Part shown: in pieces, positions 33,862-45,300 of the stretch | Layout of the letters: every line of letters starts with the position of its first letter | Position numbering within the stretch: the stretch's first letter is position 1 | Source: Membranipora membranacea | Lineage: Eukaryota; Bryozoa; Gymnolaemata; Cheilostomatida; Membraniporidae | Assembly: GCA_914767715.1 (NCBI GenBank) | Contig: OU612073.1 | Coordinates: forward strand, 17,296,001 to 17,360,000 | Reading direction: 5' to 3' | DNA: 64,000 bases | Translations under genes and position numbers: made by a program | The notes under the pieces: model-generated | Seen by the model: the letters and a program-made list of their open reading frames with translations, nothing else | Database searches by the model: none | What the model was told of the DNA's origin: nothing

Positions 33862-34569
33862 ATGGCCAGCAGATGCGCAGGTTTTTTTTTCAATTTACCA
33901 CTGGAGTATTCACCAATGATGCTCAAGGCTTCTGGGAAAATTCAGCAGTCACTGTCTGTCATGTTGGCGTTCCAACCCTGCATTCCAGACAACAAAGGTT
34001 GGCATGTATATTACCAATACATCCTGCTCGACATGACCATTCCTCTTTCCTCCCAGTCTTCAGCCATTTTCTTTCAGATGCAGAGGTCAAATACTGGTTT
34101 AGGCCAACGGAGAGGAGATAAAGCTATCCTCCAGATCCATCCTCGCTATCCTGATGAACCTAATTATCCATCACTCGCATTGCTGCATGTAATTCCTCAT
34201 TCTTCACATACCTTTTCGACCATGGGCACATGTCACTGTTGGCTTTGGCTAGAGGAAGAGGTGCCAAATGAAAATCAGGTTTACCGACCCATGAGCCTTA
34301 TAGTAGCCAGATCACCAACTCATCAATGCAGTACATGCAGATTTTTATGGCTTGCTCATGCCCAACCAAAACAGCATCTCATTCAACCATCCCGCTCATT
34401 CCTCATACAATCAAAAAATGCAAATCCTCCCAACCCGCCTGTTGTTTTGCTTGGCACGGACTTTGACCCTCAGAAGCTGAGTGCCGGGCAGAGGAGGGTG
34501 CTTTTATTTTCAGAACAGCTCAAAAACTGCCTTTTAAAGCCAGTGAACATCTGCTCTCCTGCGCGATGA
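33862..34569 (+). other. Open reading frame of 235 codons, unrecognised
   Basis: This frame is longer than expected by chance in such AT-rich DNA. It is rich in P, H, Q and S, with PRYPDEPNYPSLALLHVIP in the middle and VVLLGTDFDPQKLSAGQRR near the end. The last segment loosely resembles the linker before the reverse transcriptase in Gypsy-type polyproteins ('FD...LS..QR'). No protease, RT or integrase motif follows. Overlapping ORFs on both strands at 33468-34121 weaken the case for any one frame. The tail overlaps the start of receptor-tail copy D. Confidence 0.25.
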
Positions 34570-35800
34570 CTGCGACAGTAACAGCATGATATCAGTAACG
34601 CATAAAAAACCACAACAAACCATAGAAAAAGTGAGTAGGCAGTCTAATTATGGAGAAAATCGAGTATCAAACGCAACATTGACTACTCATTTTCTTAGGC
34701 CACAAAAACTCAGTGAGTCGCATCTCCTTACAAAGAACTTAGTGATTTTTGACATAAAATTTTCTTGCCAAAACTATCATACCCTGCCACTTTTATTTTG
34801 CATATGCTGTTTGAAAATCTGCAAAAACACCATAAAGCATATAAATCATCCACTTGTTTTTCTATTGTGACTGGAGATAAAGGGTCTCAAGGGTGGTTCA
34901 AGTACACTGCTATATGTCATTTTCATCCTTCGCTATGTTTTAGGTTGATCCATTCAATAACAAGGAATATGAAGCTGTGGTCAACGCTGTACCAACAAGG
35001 CCGTCAAGCTGGAAATAGGTATATGTAGCCTGAACAAGATGACTGCAGACAACACCTCTGATTAAAGACGTGTCGCTGCAAATGTAAGTAACTCTCATAA
35101 TCATTGACCTGATGTCTCATGATAGTGTACCAACCAACTATGTCTTTATAAAAGTACTTTAATTTTTTTAATTAATTTAGATTAACTAGAGATTCGAACC
35201 AATGGTTGATCATTTGGTGTCATGATCCTCAAGCCCGGCACTTCCTAAACACTCACAGGAATCTGGAGCAGTGTAAGTTATGGAAAAAAAGTAAATAAAA
35301 TTCAAGGAATACCAAAAATAAGCATGCATTTTCCCTGTATAAATTGTTATGGTAAGTCAAATATCTGATTTGTCCGTGAAAGTCAATGTGTTTATAAGTT
35401 TTGAGATAATTGGTATCGACCTCCTGGTACTAATCCATCATGAGACATTTTAGATAGCGGAAGCAGGTGAAGAGTGAGAAGGTAGGATACTTTTTACAGA
35501 ATTTGACATGAGTTTGACAATAAAGAGTGGTCTAGACCAACATGTTAGGACAATCGATACTTGTTTATGCAAAACTACCCTGTTTTTATTGTCGAGGTAT
35601 AACCAGGTACCCGTTTCACATTTTCACATTTAATTATTAATTTTTATCCACTGACACCTAGTATCATGAATAATAAGCCACATACATATTGTAGCCAGAT
35701 GCAGAAGCATCTGTGATAGTCGAGTCCATTGTGAAGAAGGTTGTGGGAACCGGCAGCTCATATGTGTATATGTCAGAAGTGTAACATTATTATGACTAAA
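34500..35800 (+). pseudogene. Dispersed receptor-tail copy D (three exon-like segments)
   Basis: About 9 kb from the tandem array, the same order of segments recurs. Near 34565-34630 the frame reads DDCDSNSMISVTHKKPQQTI, ending in EK with donor GTGAGT. At 34945, after a TTTTAG acceptor, it reads VDPFNNKEYEAVVNAVPTR followed by PSSWK and a TAG. At about 35691, after ATTGTAG, it reads PDAEASVIVESIVKKVVG, then TGSSYVYMSEV and a stop. Tyrosines in EYEAVV and SYVYMSEV look like cytoplasmic signalling motifs, the latter containing YVYM. Phase-0 joining of the first two segments works. The first segment has an upstream stop, so its true acceptor is unclear. This copy may be functional at its 3' end or a partial copy. 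The family is unrecognised. Confidence 0.4.
35190..35262 (-). repeat. tRNA-like SINE fragment
   Basis: The minus strand has AACCATTGGTTCGAATCTC (a B box) preceded by a degenerate A-box-like stretch. It lies inside the intron of copy D. It is too degenerate to be a tRNA gene. Confidence 0.3.
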
Positions 35801-37599
35801 ACAAAGCAACTTGAACATTGTCCACTCAGAAATTCTACAGAGAAAATTTTGGTAATTTAAACATCATAGGTAACTTGGTCAAGGACGATTCAAGCTTCAA
35901 GCCCAAAACTCCAAACTCCTAAGATAGAATATCAATCTCATTGCCCCTTTAAATTGCCTAAATATAATAATAATATTGCCACAAGGAGATCTGATGCATT
36001 TTAAGTTTAAATTACTTGGTTCCTGTCACTCACTATGCCTTCAATATCACTATCAAAGGCTCTTGAATAGCGCTATCGAAGATAGGAAACTATCTTTAAA
36101 GACATGTTTGTTTGTTTTTGAAATCGCATCCCTTAAATTTCTAGGGGTTCCAGAAGACAGATTGGTATCTCGATCAAACTCAAATCAACTCGCTCTGCTG
36201 CCCTTGCAATCTTCAAAGGTCAATGGTGCTTTATAACTTATTGAACTGGTAAGCCTGAGCTGAAATATATATATAAAAATATATACATATATATGCCATA
36301 TAAACGATAAGGTAGTTCTGGACTTATTCCAGTCCAACTAGAATAGATAATACCTGGTCTTCATGTTTACCTACTCTTAAAATCAATAATTTGGTTTAAT
36401 TTGGTTGAACAAAACCTTAATTTGGTTGAATTTGGTTGAACAAAACCTGCAAAAACAATTAATTTACAGAATTCTATGTCAACTTTGCACTGATCAACAA
36501 GATACAAAGTATTTTCAATGCGTTTACTTTACTAATGGCTTTATGCTTTCAAAAAAGCCTTGCTAATTATTCCTGCACAAACTGACTGAGTGACTGACTG
36601 AGTGATAGTTCAACTTAACTTAATGCATTAAGATACCTATTGGAAGTTAGGGTGACTGCCTGTTATTGTAGGCTGAGTAAATATTCTCACCACAGTGTGT
36701 TATTACTGTAGGTGAAATGCTGCGTGTAACTTGTACATTGTGGGCAATCAGATGTTCAGTCATAGAATATATACGGCGATCTCTGTAACGGTCACAATAA
36801 ATTATATAATAATATGCATGACAAATAAATTCAAGTGACACATGTATTTCATATCACAACTCGTGAATGACCGATTGGAGAACATTCAGGTGTCACATCT
36901 AGATGGGGATTTCAGCGCCCATTTCCACCATAGGCAATTGAGCAAAAATATTCTTGCAATCAATTTAAATCTCCTCCATTTGTAATTTGTAGCATTGTGT
37001 GCCCTACAACCTAAATAAATGCATCCGAATGTAATGGAGTGAACTAGAAACCAACACCAAATAACTCCCCGTTGGTCAACAACTCCAGGTAGATTCATTC
37101 TCTCATCAATTATAGAATGCTCAGATTAGATCATGAATAAATCATTTATTAATATCAATACAGAGTAGATTGACTCATCATAAAGAGGCAATAACAGATA
37201 ATTTCAAATATCCATGAGCAAGGCAGCCTGGCAATATTCTTCAAGATATTGTATTTCTTTTATTGTATATGTTTAATAAATGAGGCCATAAGTGGCACCT
37301 TGATCATACTTGTTTGTGCATAATTATTTGGTTTTGCACGGCTTATTATTTCGGGTCTGTGTGTACAGTCTTTGGCATTATTGTGCAAAAACTACATTGC
37401 ATTATGCAATAAATATTCATCACAAAAGAAGTTTAAAGATAGTGCAAAGAATTGGAACAATGTTGCTCAGATGAGACTTCAACCTAAACTCAAAAAAATC
37501 CAAAACTGATCACACAATTCTGCATTCCTTTTTCTCAATGCAGCAATCAATCATCATTTTGGTACCAACACATTCTTTAAATAATATCCTTACTTTCTT
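35801..37599. other. AT-rich stretch with minor simple repeats
   Basis: It contains an AT dinucleotide-rich tract at 36267-36300, a short internal repeat of TTTGGTTGAACAAAACCT near 36400-36450 and ACTGACTGAG repeats at 36582-36605. No coding or RNA feature was supported. Confidence 0.4.
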
Positions 37600-40500
37600 A
37601 CTTCCCTTGTCAACACTTTCTTATAATACTTACCTTTACTCACCTTCAGTGTCATGAATACCCAAGACCACTATCCTACTTACTTTTGCTCGCAAATACT
37701 GACTCCGCTTGCCTACACTTACTACGCTTGCTTCCACTGACCTACATTCACTTTCCATGCCCTCAACTGTCTTTAATTAAATCCAGTTGCCTGCACTGGC
37801 CTCCACTTACCATCCATTTACTTCTACTTGCATCCACTTGTTTTAATTAATTCCACTTGCGGCCATCGCTTACGTCCACCAACTCCAATCTTGCCTTCAC
37901 TTACATCTACTTACATCCAACTTGCTTCCACTTGCGTCTGCTTACTACACTTGCCTACACTAACTTCCGCTTGCCTACACTAACTTCCGCTTGCCTACAC
38001 TAACTTCCGTTTGCATACACTTGCTTCAGCTTGCCTACATATGCTTTCGCTCGCCTCAACTCCCTTTCCCTTGCCCACACATACTTTTGCTTGATTACAC
38101 TAAATTCCACTTGCCTACACTTCTGCTTACACTACACTACACTAACTCGCTTGCATCCACTTGCCTACACTTACTTCCTCTTGCGTTCACCTATTCCCGT
38201 TTGCTTACACTTGCTTACACTTGCTTCCGCTTGCTTCCGCTTGCGGAGACACCCTTCACTTCTTGCCGCTTGCTAACACTTGCTTCTGCTAGCATGCACT
38301 CCCTTCAACTTGCATACACTCCCTTCAACTTGCCTGCACTCCCTTTCCCTTGCCCGTGCACACTTCCGCTTGTATACACATATTTCCACTTGCCTACACT
38401 TACGTCCACTTGCACTAACTTGCCTTCACCAACAGGCATTTACTCCTAATTGCCATCACTTACTTCCAATTGCATTCACTCGCTTCCATTTGCATCCGCT
38501 TGCTTTCACTTACTCTCCGTGCAATCACTTACTCTCGCTTGTCTTCACTTAGTCTCGCATGCCTTGAATTAGTATTGCTTGCCTTCAATTAATCTCACTT
38601 GCCTTCTCTAACTCTCACTTGCCTTCGCTTACTCTCACTTGCCTTTGATTACTCTCACTTACTTCCACGTGCTTCCATTTGTTTCTACTAGTGTTTTCAA
38701 TTGCTTCCATTTTCCTTTATTTTCTCTCACTTGTCTTTACCTATTCTCACTTGCGTTTACTTATTCTCAGTTGCCTTTACTTACTCGCACTTGCCTTCAG
38801 TTATTTGCACTTGCTTTCACTTATTTGCACTTGCTTTCACTTATTCGCACTTGCCTTCACATACTCTCATGTGCCTTCACTTACTCTCGCTTGCTCTCAC
38901 TTGTCTTCACTTGCTCTCACTTGTCTTCACTTGCTCTCACTTGCCTTCACTTACTCTCATTTGCCTTCACTGGCTCTCAGTTGCCTTCACTTGCTCTCAC
39001 TTGCCTTCACTTACTCTCATTTGCCTTCACTTGCTCTCAGTTGCCTTCACTTGCCTTCACTTGCTCACACTTGCCTTCACTTACTCTCATTTGCCTTCAC
39101 CGGCTCTCAGTTGCCTTCACTTGCCTTCACTTGCTCTCACTTGCCTTCACTTACTCTCATTTGCCTTCACTTGCTCTCAGTTGCCTTCACTTGCCTTCAC
39201 TTGCTCTCACTTGCCCTAACTTGCCTTCACTTGCCTTCACTTGCCTCTCACTTGCCTTCACTTACTCTCATTTGCCTTCACCTGCTCTCACTTGCCTTCA
39301 CTTGCCCTCACTTGCCTTCACTTGCCTTCACTTGCCTCTCACTTGCCTTCACTTACTCTCATTTGCCTTCACCTGCTCTCAGTTGCCTTCACTTGCCTTC
39401 ACTTGCTCTCACTTGCCTTCACTTACTCTCATTTGCCTTCACTTGCTCTCAGTTGCCTTCACTTGCCTTCACTTGCTCTCACTTGCCTTCACTCACTCTC
39501 ATTTGCCTTCACTTGCTCTCAGTTGCCTTCACTTGCTCTCACTTACTCTCATTTGCCTTCAATTGCTTTCACTTACTCTCACTCGCCTTCACTTACTCTC
39601 ACTTGCCTTCACTTACTCTCACTTGCCTTCACTTGCTCTCACTTGCTCTCACTTGCTCTCACTTACCTTCGCTTGCTCTTACTTGCCTTCACTTGCCCTC
39701 ACTTGCCTTCACTTGCCTTCACTTGCCTTCACTTGCCTTCACTTGCCTTCACTTGCCTTCACTTGCCTTCACTTGCCTTCACTTGCCTTCACTTTCCTTC
39801 ACTTGCCTTCACTTGCTCTCAGTTGCCTTCACTTGCCTTCACTTGCCTTCACTTGCCTTCACTTGCCTTCACTTGCCTTCACTTGCTCTCACTTGCCTTC
39901 ACTTACTCTCATTTGCCTTCACCTGCTCTCAGTTGCCTTCACTTGCCTTCACTTGCTCTCACTTGCCTTCACTTACTCTCATTTGCCTTCACTTGCTCTC
40001 AGTTGCCTTCACTTGCTCTCACTTACTCTCATTTGCCTTCAATTGCTTTCACTTACTCTCACTCGCCTTCACTTACTCTCACTTGCCTTCACTTACTCTC
40101 ACTTGCCTTCACTTGCTCTCACTTGCTCTCACTTGCTCTCACTTACCTTCGCTTGCTCTTACTTGCCTTCACTTGCCCTCACTTGCCTTCACTTGCCTTC
40201 ACTTGCCTTCACTTGCCTTCACTTGCCTTTAGTTGCCTTCACTTGCCTTCACTTGCCTTCACTTGCCTTCACTTGCCTTCACTTGCCTTCACTTGCCTTC
40301 ACTTGCCTTCACTTGCCTTCACTTGCCTTCACTTGCCTTCACTTGCCTTCACTTGCCTTCACATGCTCTCAGTTGCCTTCACTTGCCTTCACTTGCTCTC
40401 AGTTGCCTGCACTTGCCTTCACTTGCCTTCACTTGCTCTCACTTGCTCTCACTTGCCTTCACTTGCTCTCAGTTGCCTTCACTTGCTCTCAGTTGCCTTC

Positions 40501-41355
40501 ACTTGCTCTCACTTACTCTCATTTGCCTTCAATTGCCTTCACTTGCCTTCACTTGCCCTCACTTGCCTTCACTTGCCTTCACTTGCCTTCACTTGCCTTC
40601 ACTTGCCTTCACTTACTCTCATTTGCCTTCACTTGCTCTCAGTTGCCTTCACTTGCCTTCACTTGCTCTCAGTTGCCTTCACTTGCTCTCAGTTGCCTTC
40701 ACTTGCTCTCAGTTGCCTTCACTTGCTCTCAGTTGCCTTCACTTGCTCTCAGTTGCCTTCACTTGCTCTCACTTACTCTCATTTGCCTTCAATTGCCTTC
40801 ACTTACTCTCACTCGCCTTCACTTACTCTCACTTGCCTTCACTTGCTCTCACTTGCTCTCACTTGCTCTCATTTGCTCTCACTTACCTTCGCTTGCTCTC
40901 ACTTGCCTTCACTTGCTCTCACTTGCCTTCACTTGCCTTCACTTGCCTTCAATTGCATTCACTTGCCTTCACTTGCCTTCACTAACTCTCACTTGCCTTC
41001 ACTAACTCTCACTTGCCTTCACTTGCTCTCACTTGCCTTCGCCCGCTCTCGCTTTCCTTTGTTTGCTCTCGCTTACACTCCTTACGCTCACTTGCCTTCA
41101 GTTACTTCCGCTTACTTTCACTTACTTCCGATTGGTTCCACTTAATTCCGCTTGCTTCCGCTTGCTTCCGCTTGCTTCCGCTTGCTTTCGCTTGCTTTCG
41201 CTTGCTGCCACATGTTTCAACTTACTTCCACTTGCCTTCACCTACGTCCCCTTGCATCAACTTACTTCAACTTGCCTACACTTACTTCCCCTTGCTTCCT
41301 CTTACTTCTGCTTGCTTTCACTTACTTCCCCTTGCTTCCTCTTGCTTCCGCTTGC
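37600..41355 (+). repeat. Satellite block 1: degenerate 10-bp repeat, ACTTGCCTTC type
   Basis: Tandem 10-bp units in near-perfect register have the consensus ACTTGCCTTC, with common variants ACTTGCTCTC, ACTTACTCTC, ATTTGCCTTC and AGTTGCCTTC. The left end (37.6-38.6 kb) is strongly degenerate and interspersed, and the array becomes purer to the right. Variant units form higher-order patterns: for example 39541-39720 is repeated base for base at 40021-40200. The right end (41.1-41.35 kb) is CTTCCGCTTG-rich. Because 30 bases give a ten-codon period, the block yields long artificial ORFs reading LAFTCLHLPS repeatedly. No gene is implied. Confidence 0.95.
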
Positions 41356-41370
41356 TGTGGCAAGTGGGGG
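41345..41370. repeat. Inverted junction between satellite blocks 1 and 2
   Basis: Block 1 ends in CTTGC (41351-41355), followed by TGTG and then GCAAG (41360-41364), which starts block 2. The two arms pair perfectly, so the 10-mer family changes strand at this point through a 4-base loop. Confidence 0.85.
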
Positions 41371-42360
41371 CAAGTGGGGGCAAGTGGGGGCAAGTGGGGG
41401 CAAGTGGGGGCAAGTGGGGGCAAGTGGGGGCAAGTGGGGGCAAGTGGGGGCAAGTGGGGGCAAGTGGGGGCAAGTGGGGGCAAGTGGGGGCAAGTGGGGG
41501 CAAGTGGGGGCAAGTGGGGGCAAGTGGGGGCAAGTGGGGGCAAGTGGGGGCAAGTGGGGGCAAGTGGGGGCAAGTGGGGGCAAGTGGGGGCAAGTGGGGG
41601 CAAGTGGGGGCAAGTGGGGGCAAGTGGGGGCAAGTGGGGGCAAGTGGGGGCAAGTGGGGGCAAGTGGGGGCAAGTGGGGGCAAGTGGGGGCAAGTGGGGG
41701 CAAGTGGGGGCAAGTGGGGGCAAGTGGGGGCAAGTGGGGGCAAGTGGGGGCAAGTGGGGGCAAGTGGGGGCAAGTGGGGGCAAGTGGGGGCAAGTGGGGG
41801 CAAGTGGGGGCAAGTGGGGGCAAGTGGGGGCAAGTGGGGGCAAGTGGGGGCAAGTGGGGGCAAGTGGGGGCAAGTGGGGGCAAGTGGGGGCAAGTGGGGG
41901 CAAGTGGGGGCAAGTGGGGGCAAGTGGGGGCAAGTGGGGGCAAGTGGGGGCAAGTGGGGGCAAGTGGGGGCAAGTGGGGGCAAGTGGGGGCAAGTGGGGG
42001 CAAGTGGGGGCAAGTGGGGGCAAGTGGGGGCAAGTGGGGGCAAGTGGGGGCAAGTGGGGGCAAGTGGGGGCAAGTGGGGGCAAGTGGGGGCAAGTGGGGG
42101 CAAGTGGGGGCAAGTGGGGGCAAGTGGGGGCAAGTGGGGGCAAGTGGGGGCAAGTGGGGGCAAGTGGGGGCAAGTGGGGGCAAGTGGGGGCAAGTGGGGG
42201 CAAGTGGGGGCAAGTGGGGGCAAGTGGGGGCAAGTGGGGGCAAGTGGGGGCAAGTGGGGGCAAGTGGGGGCAAGTGGGGGCAAGTGGGGGCAAGTGGGGG
42301 CAAGTGGGGGCAAGTGGGGGCAAGTGGGGGCAAGTGGGGGCAAGTGGGGGCAAGTGGGGG
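41361..42360 (-). repeat. Satellite block 2: 100 exact copies of CAAGTGGGGG
   Basis: Exactly 1000 bases of an invariant 10-mer run to the border with the 42-bp block. On the minus strand the unit rotates to ACTTGCCCCC, differing from block 1 (ACTTGCCTTC) at two positions, so this is the block-1 family in inverted orientation. The G-rich strand has a G5 run every ten bases with five-base spacers, strongly predicted to form quadruplexes. No unit contains a substitution. Confidence 0.97.
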
Positions 42361-45300
42361 CAAGTTCTTCCCCCGCATCGAATCTGGGCATTAAAAAGGG
42401 GGCAAGTTCTTCCCCCGCATCGAATCTGGGCATTAAAAAGGGGGCAAGTTCTTCCCCCGCATCGAATCTGGGCATTAAAAAGGGGGCAAGTTCTTCCCCC
42501 GCATCGAATCTGGGCATTAAAAAGGGGGCAAGTTCTTCCCCCGCATCGAATCTGGGCATTAAAAAGGGGGCAAGTTCTTCCCCCGCATCGAATCTGGGCA
42601 TTAAAAAGGGGGCAAGTTCTTCCCCCGCATCGAATCTGGGCATTAAAAAGGGGGCAAGTTCTTCCCCCGCATCGAATCTGGGCATTAAAAAGGGGGCAAG
42701 TTCTTCCCCCGCATCGAATCTGGGCATTAAAAAGGGGGCAAGTTCTTCCCCCGCATCGAATCTGGGCATTAAAAAGGGGGCAAGTTCTTCCCCCGCATCG
42801 AATCTGGGCATTAAAAAGGGGGCAAGTTCTTCCCCCGCATCGAATCTGGGCATTAAAAAGGGGGCAAGTTCTTCCCCCGCATCGAATCTGGGCATTAAAA
42901 AGGGGGCAAGTTCTTCCCCCGCATCGAATCTGGGCATTAAAAAGGGGGCAAGTTCTTCCCCCGCATCGAATCTGGGCATTAAAAAGGGGGCAAGTTCTTC
43001 CCCCGCATCGAATCTGGGCATTAAAAAGGGGGCAAGTTCTTCCCCCGCATCGAATCTGGGCATTAAAAAGGGGGCAAGTTCTTCCCCCGCATCGAATCTG
43101 GGCATTAAAAAGGGGGCAAGTTCTTCCCCCGCATCGAATCTGGGCATTAAAAAGGGGGCAAGTTCTTCCCCCGCATCGAATCTGGGCATTAAAAAGGGGG
43201 CAAGTTCTTCCCCCGCATCGAATCTGGGCATTAAAAAGGGGGCAAGTTCTTCCCCCGCATCGAATCTGGGCATTAAAAAGGGGGCAAGTTCTTCCCCCGC
43301 ATCGAATCTGGGCATTAAAAAGGGGGCAAGTTCTTCCCCCGCATCGAATCTGGGCATTAAAAAGGGGGCAAGTTCTTCCCCCGCATCGAATCTGGGCATT
43401 AAAAAGGGGGCAAGTTCTTCCCCCGCATCGAATCTGGGCATTAAAAAGGGGGCAAGTTCTTCCCCCGCATCGAATCTGGGCATTAAAAAGGGGGCAAGTT
43501 CTTCCCCCGCATCGAATCTGGGCATTAAAAAGGGGGCAAGTTCTTCCCCCGCATCGAATCTGGGCATTAAAAAGGGGGCAAGTTCTTCCCCCGCATCGAA
43601 TCTGGGCATTAAAAAGGGGGCAAGTTCTTCCCCCGCATCGAATCTGGGCATTAAAAAGGGGGCAAGTTCTTCCCCCGCATCGAATCTGGGCATTAAAAAG
43701 GGGGCAAGTTCTTCCCCCGCATCGAATCTGGGCATTAAAAAGGGGGCAAGTTCTTCCCCCGCATCGAATCTGGGCATTAAAAAGGGGGCAAGTTCTTCCC
43801 CCGCATCGAATCTGGGCATTAAAAAGGGGGCAAGTTCTTCCCCCGCATCGAATCTGGGCATTAAAAAGGGGGCAAGTTCTTCCCCCGCATCGAATCTGGG
43901 CATTAAAAAGGGGGCAAGTTCTTCCCCCGCATCGAATCTGGGCATTAAAAAGGGGGCAAGTTCTTCCCCCGCATCGAATCTGGGCATTAAAAAGGGGGCA
44001 AGTTCTTCCCCCGCATCGAATCTGGGCATTAAAAAGGGGGCAAGTTCTTCCCCCGCATCGAATCTGGGCATTAAAAAGGGGGCAAGTTCTTCCCCCGCAT
44101 CGAATCTGGGCATTAAAAAGGGGGCAAGTTCTTCCCCCGCATCGAATCTGGGCATTAAAAAGGGGGCAAGTTCTTCCCCCGCATCGAATCTGGGCATTAA
44201 AAAGGGGGCAAGTTCTTCCCCCGCATCGAATCTGGGCATTAAAAAGGGGGCAAGTTCTTCCCCCGCATCGAATCTGGGCATTAAAAAGGGGGCAAGTTCT
44301 TCCCCCGCATCGAATCTGGGCATTAAAAAGGGGGCAAGTTCTTCCCCCGCATCGAATCTGGGCATTAAAAAGGGGGCAAGTTCTTCCCCCGCATCGAATC
44401 TGGGCATTAAAAAGGGGGCAAGTTCTTCCCCCGCATCGAATCTGGGCATTAAAAAGGGGGCAAGTTCTTCCCCCGCATCGAATCTGGGCATTAAAAAGGG
44501 GGCAAGTTCTTCCCCCGCATCGAATCTGGGCATTAAAAAGGGGGCAAGTTCTTCCCCCGCATCGAATCTGGGCATTAAAAAGGGGGCAAGTTCTTCCCCC
44601 GCATCGAATCTGGGCATTAAAAAGGGGGCAAGTTCTTCCCCCGCATCGAATCTGGGCATTAAAAAGGGGGCAAGTTCTTCCCCCGCATCGAATCTGGGCA
44701 TTAAAAAGGGGGCAAGTTCTTCCCCCGCATCGAATCTGGGCATTAAAAAGGGGGCAAGTTCTTCCCCCGCATCGAATCTGGGCATTAAAAAGGGGGCAAG
44801 TTCTTCCCCCGCATCGAATCTGGGCATTAAAAAGGGGGCAAGTTCTTCCCCCGCATCGAATCTGGGCATTAAAAAGGGGGCAAGTTCTTCCCCCGCATCG
44901 AATCTGGGCATTAAAAAGGGGGCAAGTTCTTCCCCCGCATCGAATCTGGGCATTAAAAAGGGGGCAAGTTCTTCCCCCGCATCGAATCTGGGCATTAAAA
45001 AGGGGGCAAGTTCTTCCCCCGCATCGAATCTGGGCATTAAAAAGGGGGCAAGTTCTTCCCCCGCATCGAATCTGGGCATTAAAAAGGGGGCAAGTTCTTC
45101 CCCCGCATCGAATCTGGGCATTAAAAAGGGGGCAAGTTCTTCCCCCGCATCGAATCTGGGCATTAAAAAGGGGGCAAGTTCTTCCCCCGCATCGAATCTG
45201 GGCATTAAAAAGGGGGCAAGTTCTTCCCCCGCATCGAATCTGGGCATTAAAAAGGGGGCAAGTTCTTCCCCCGCATCGAATCTGGGCATTAAAAAGGGGG

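Noticed and set aside
38639-41145. ORFs of 500-790 codons in block 1 reading LAFTCLHLPS
   Set aside because: Three overlapping plus frames give the same peptide because the unit is 10 bp, so this is a composition artefact.
41361-42360. Telomere or telomere-like repeat
   Set aside because: CAAGTGGGGG is G-rich but not a known telomeric unit, and the array is internal between other satellites and genes.
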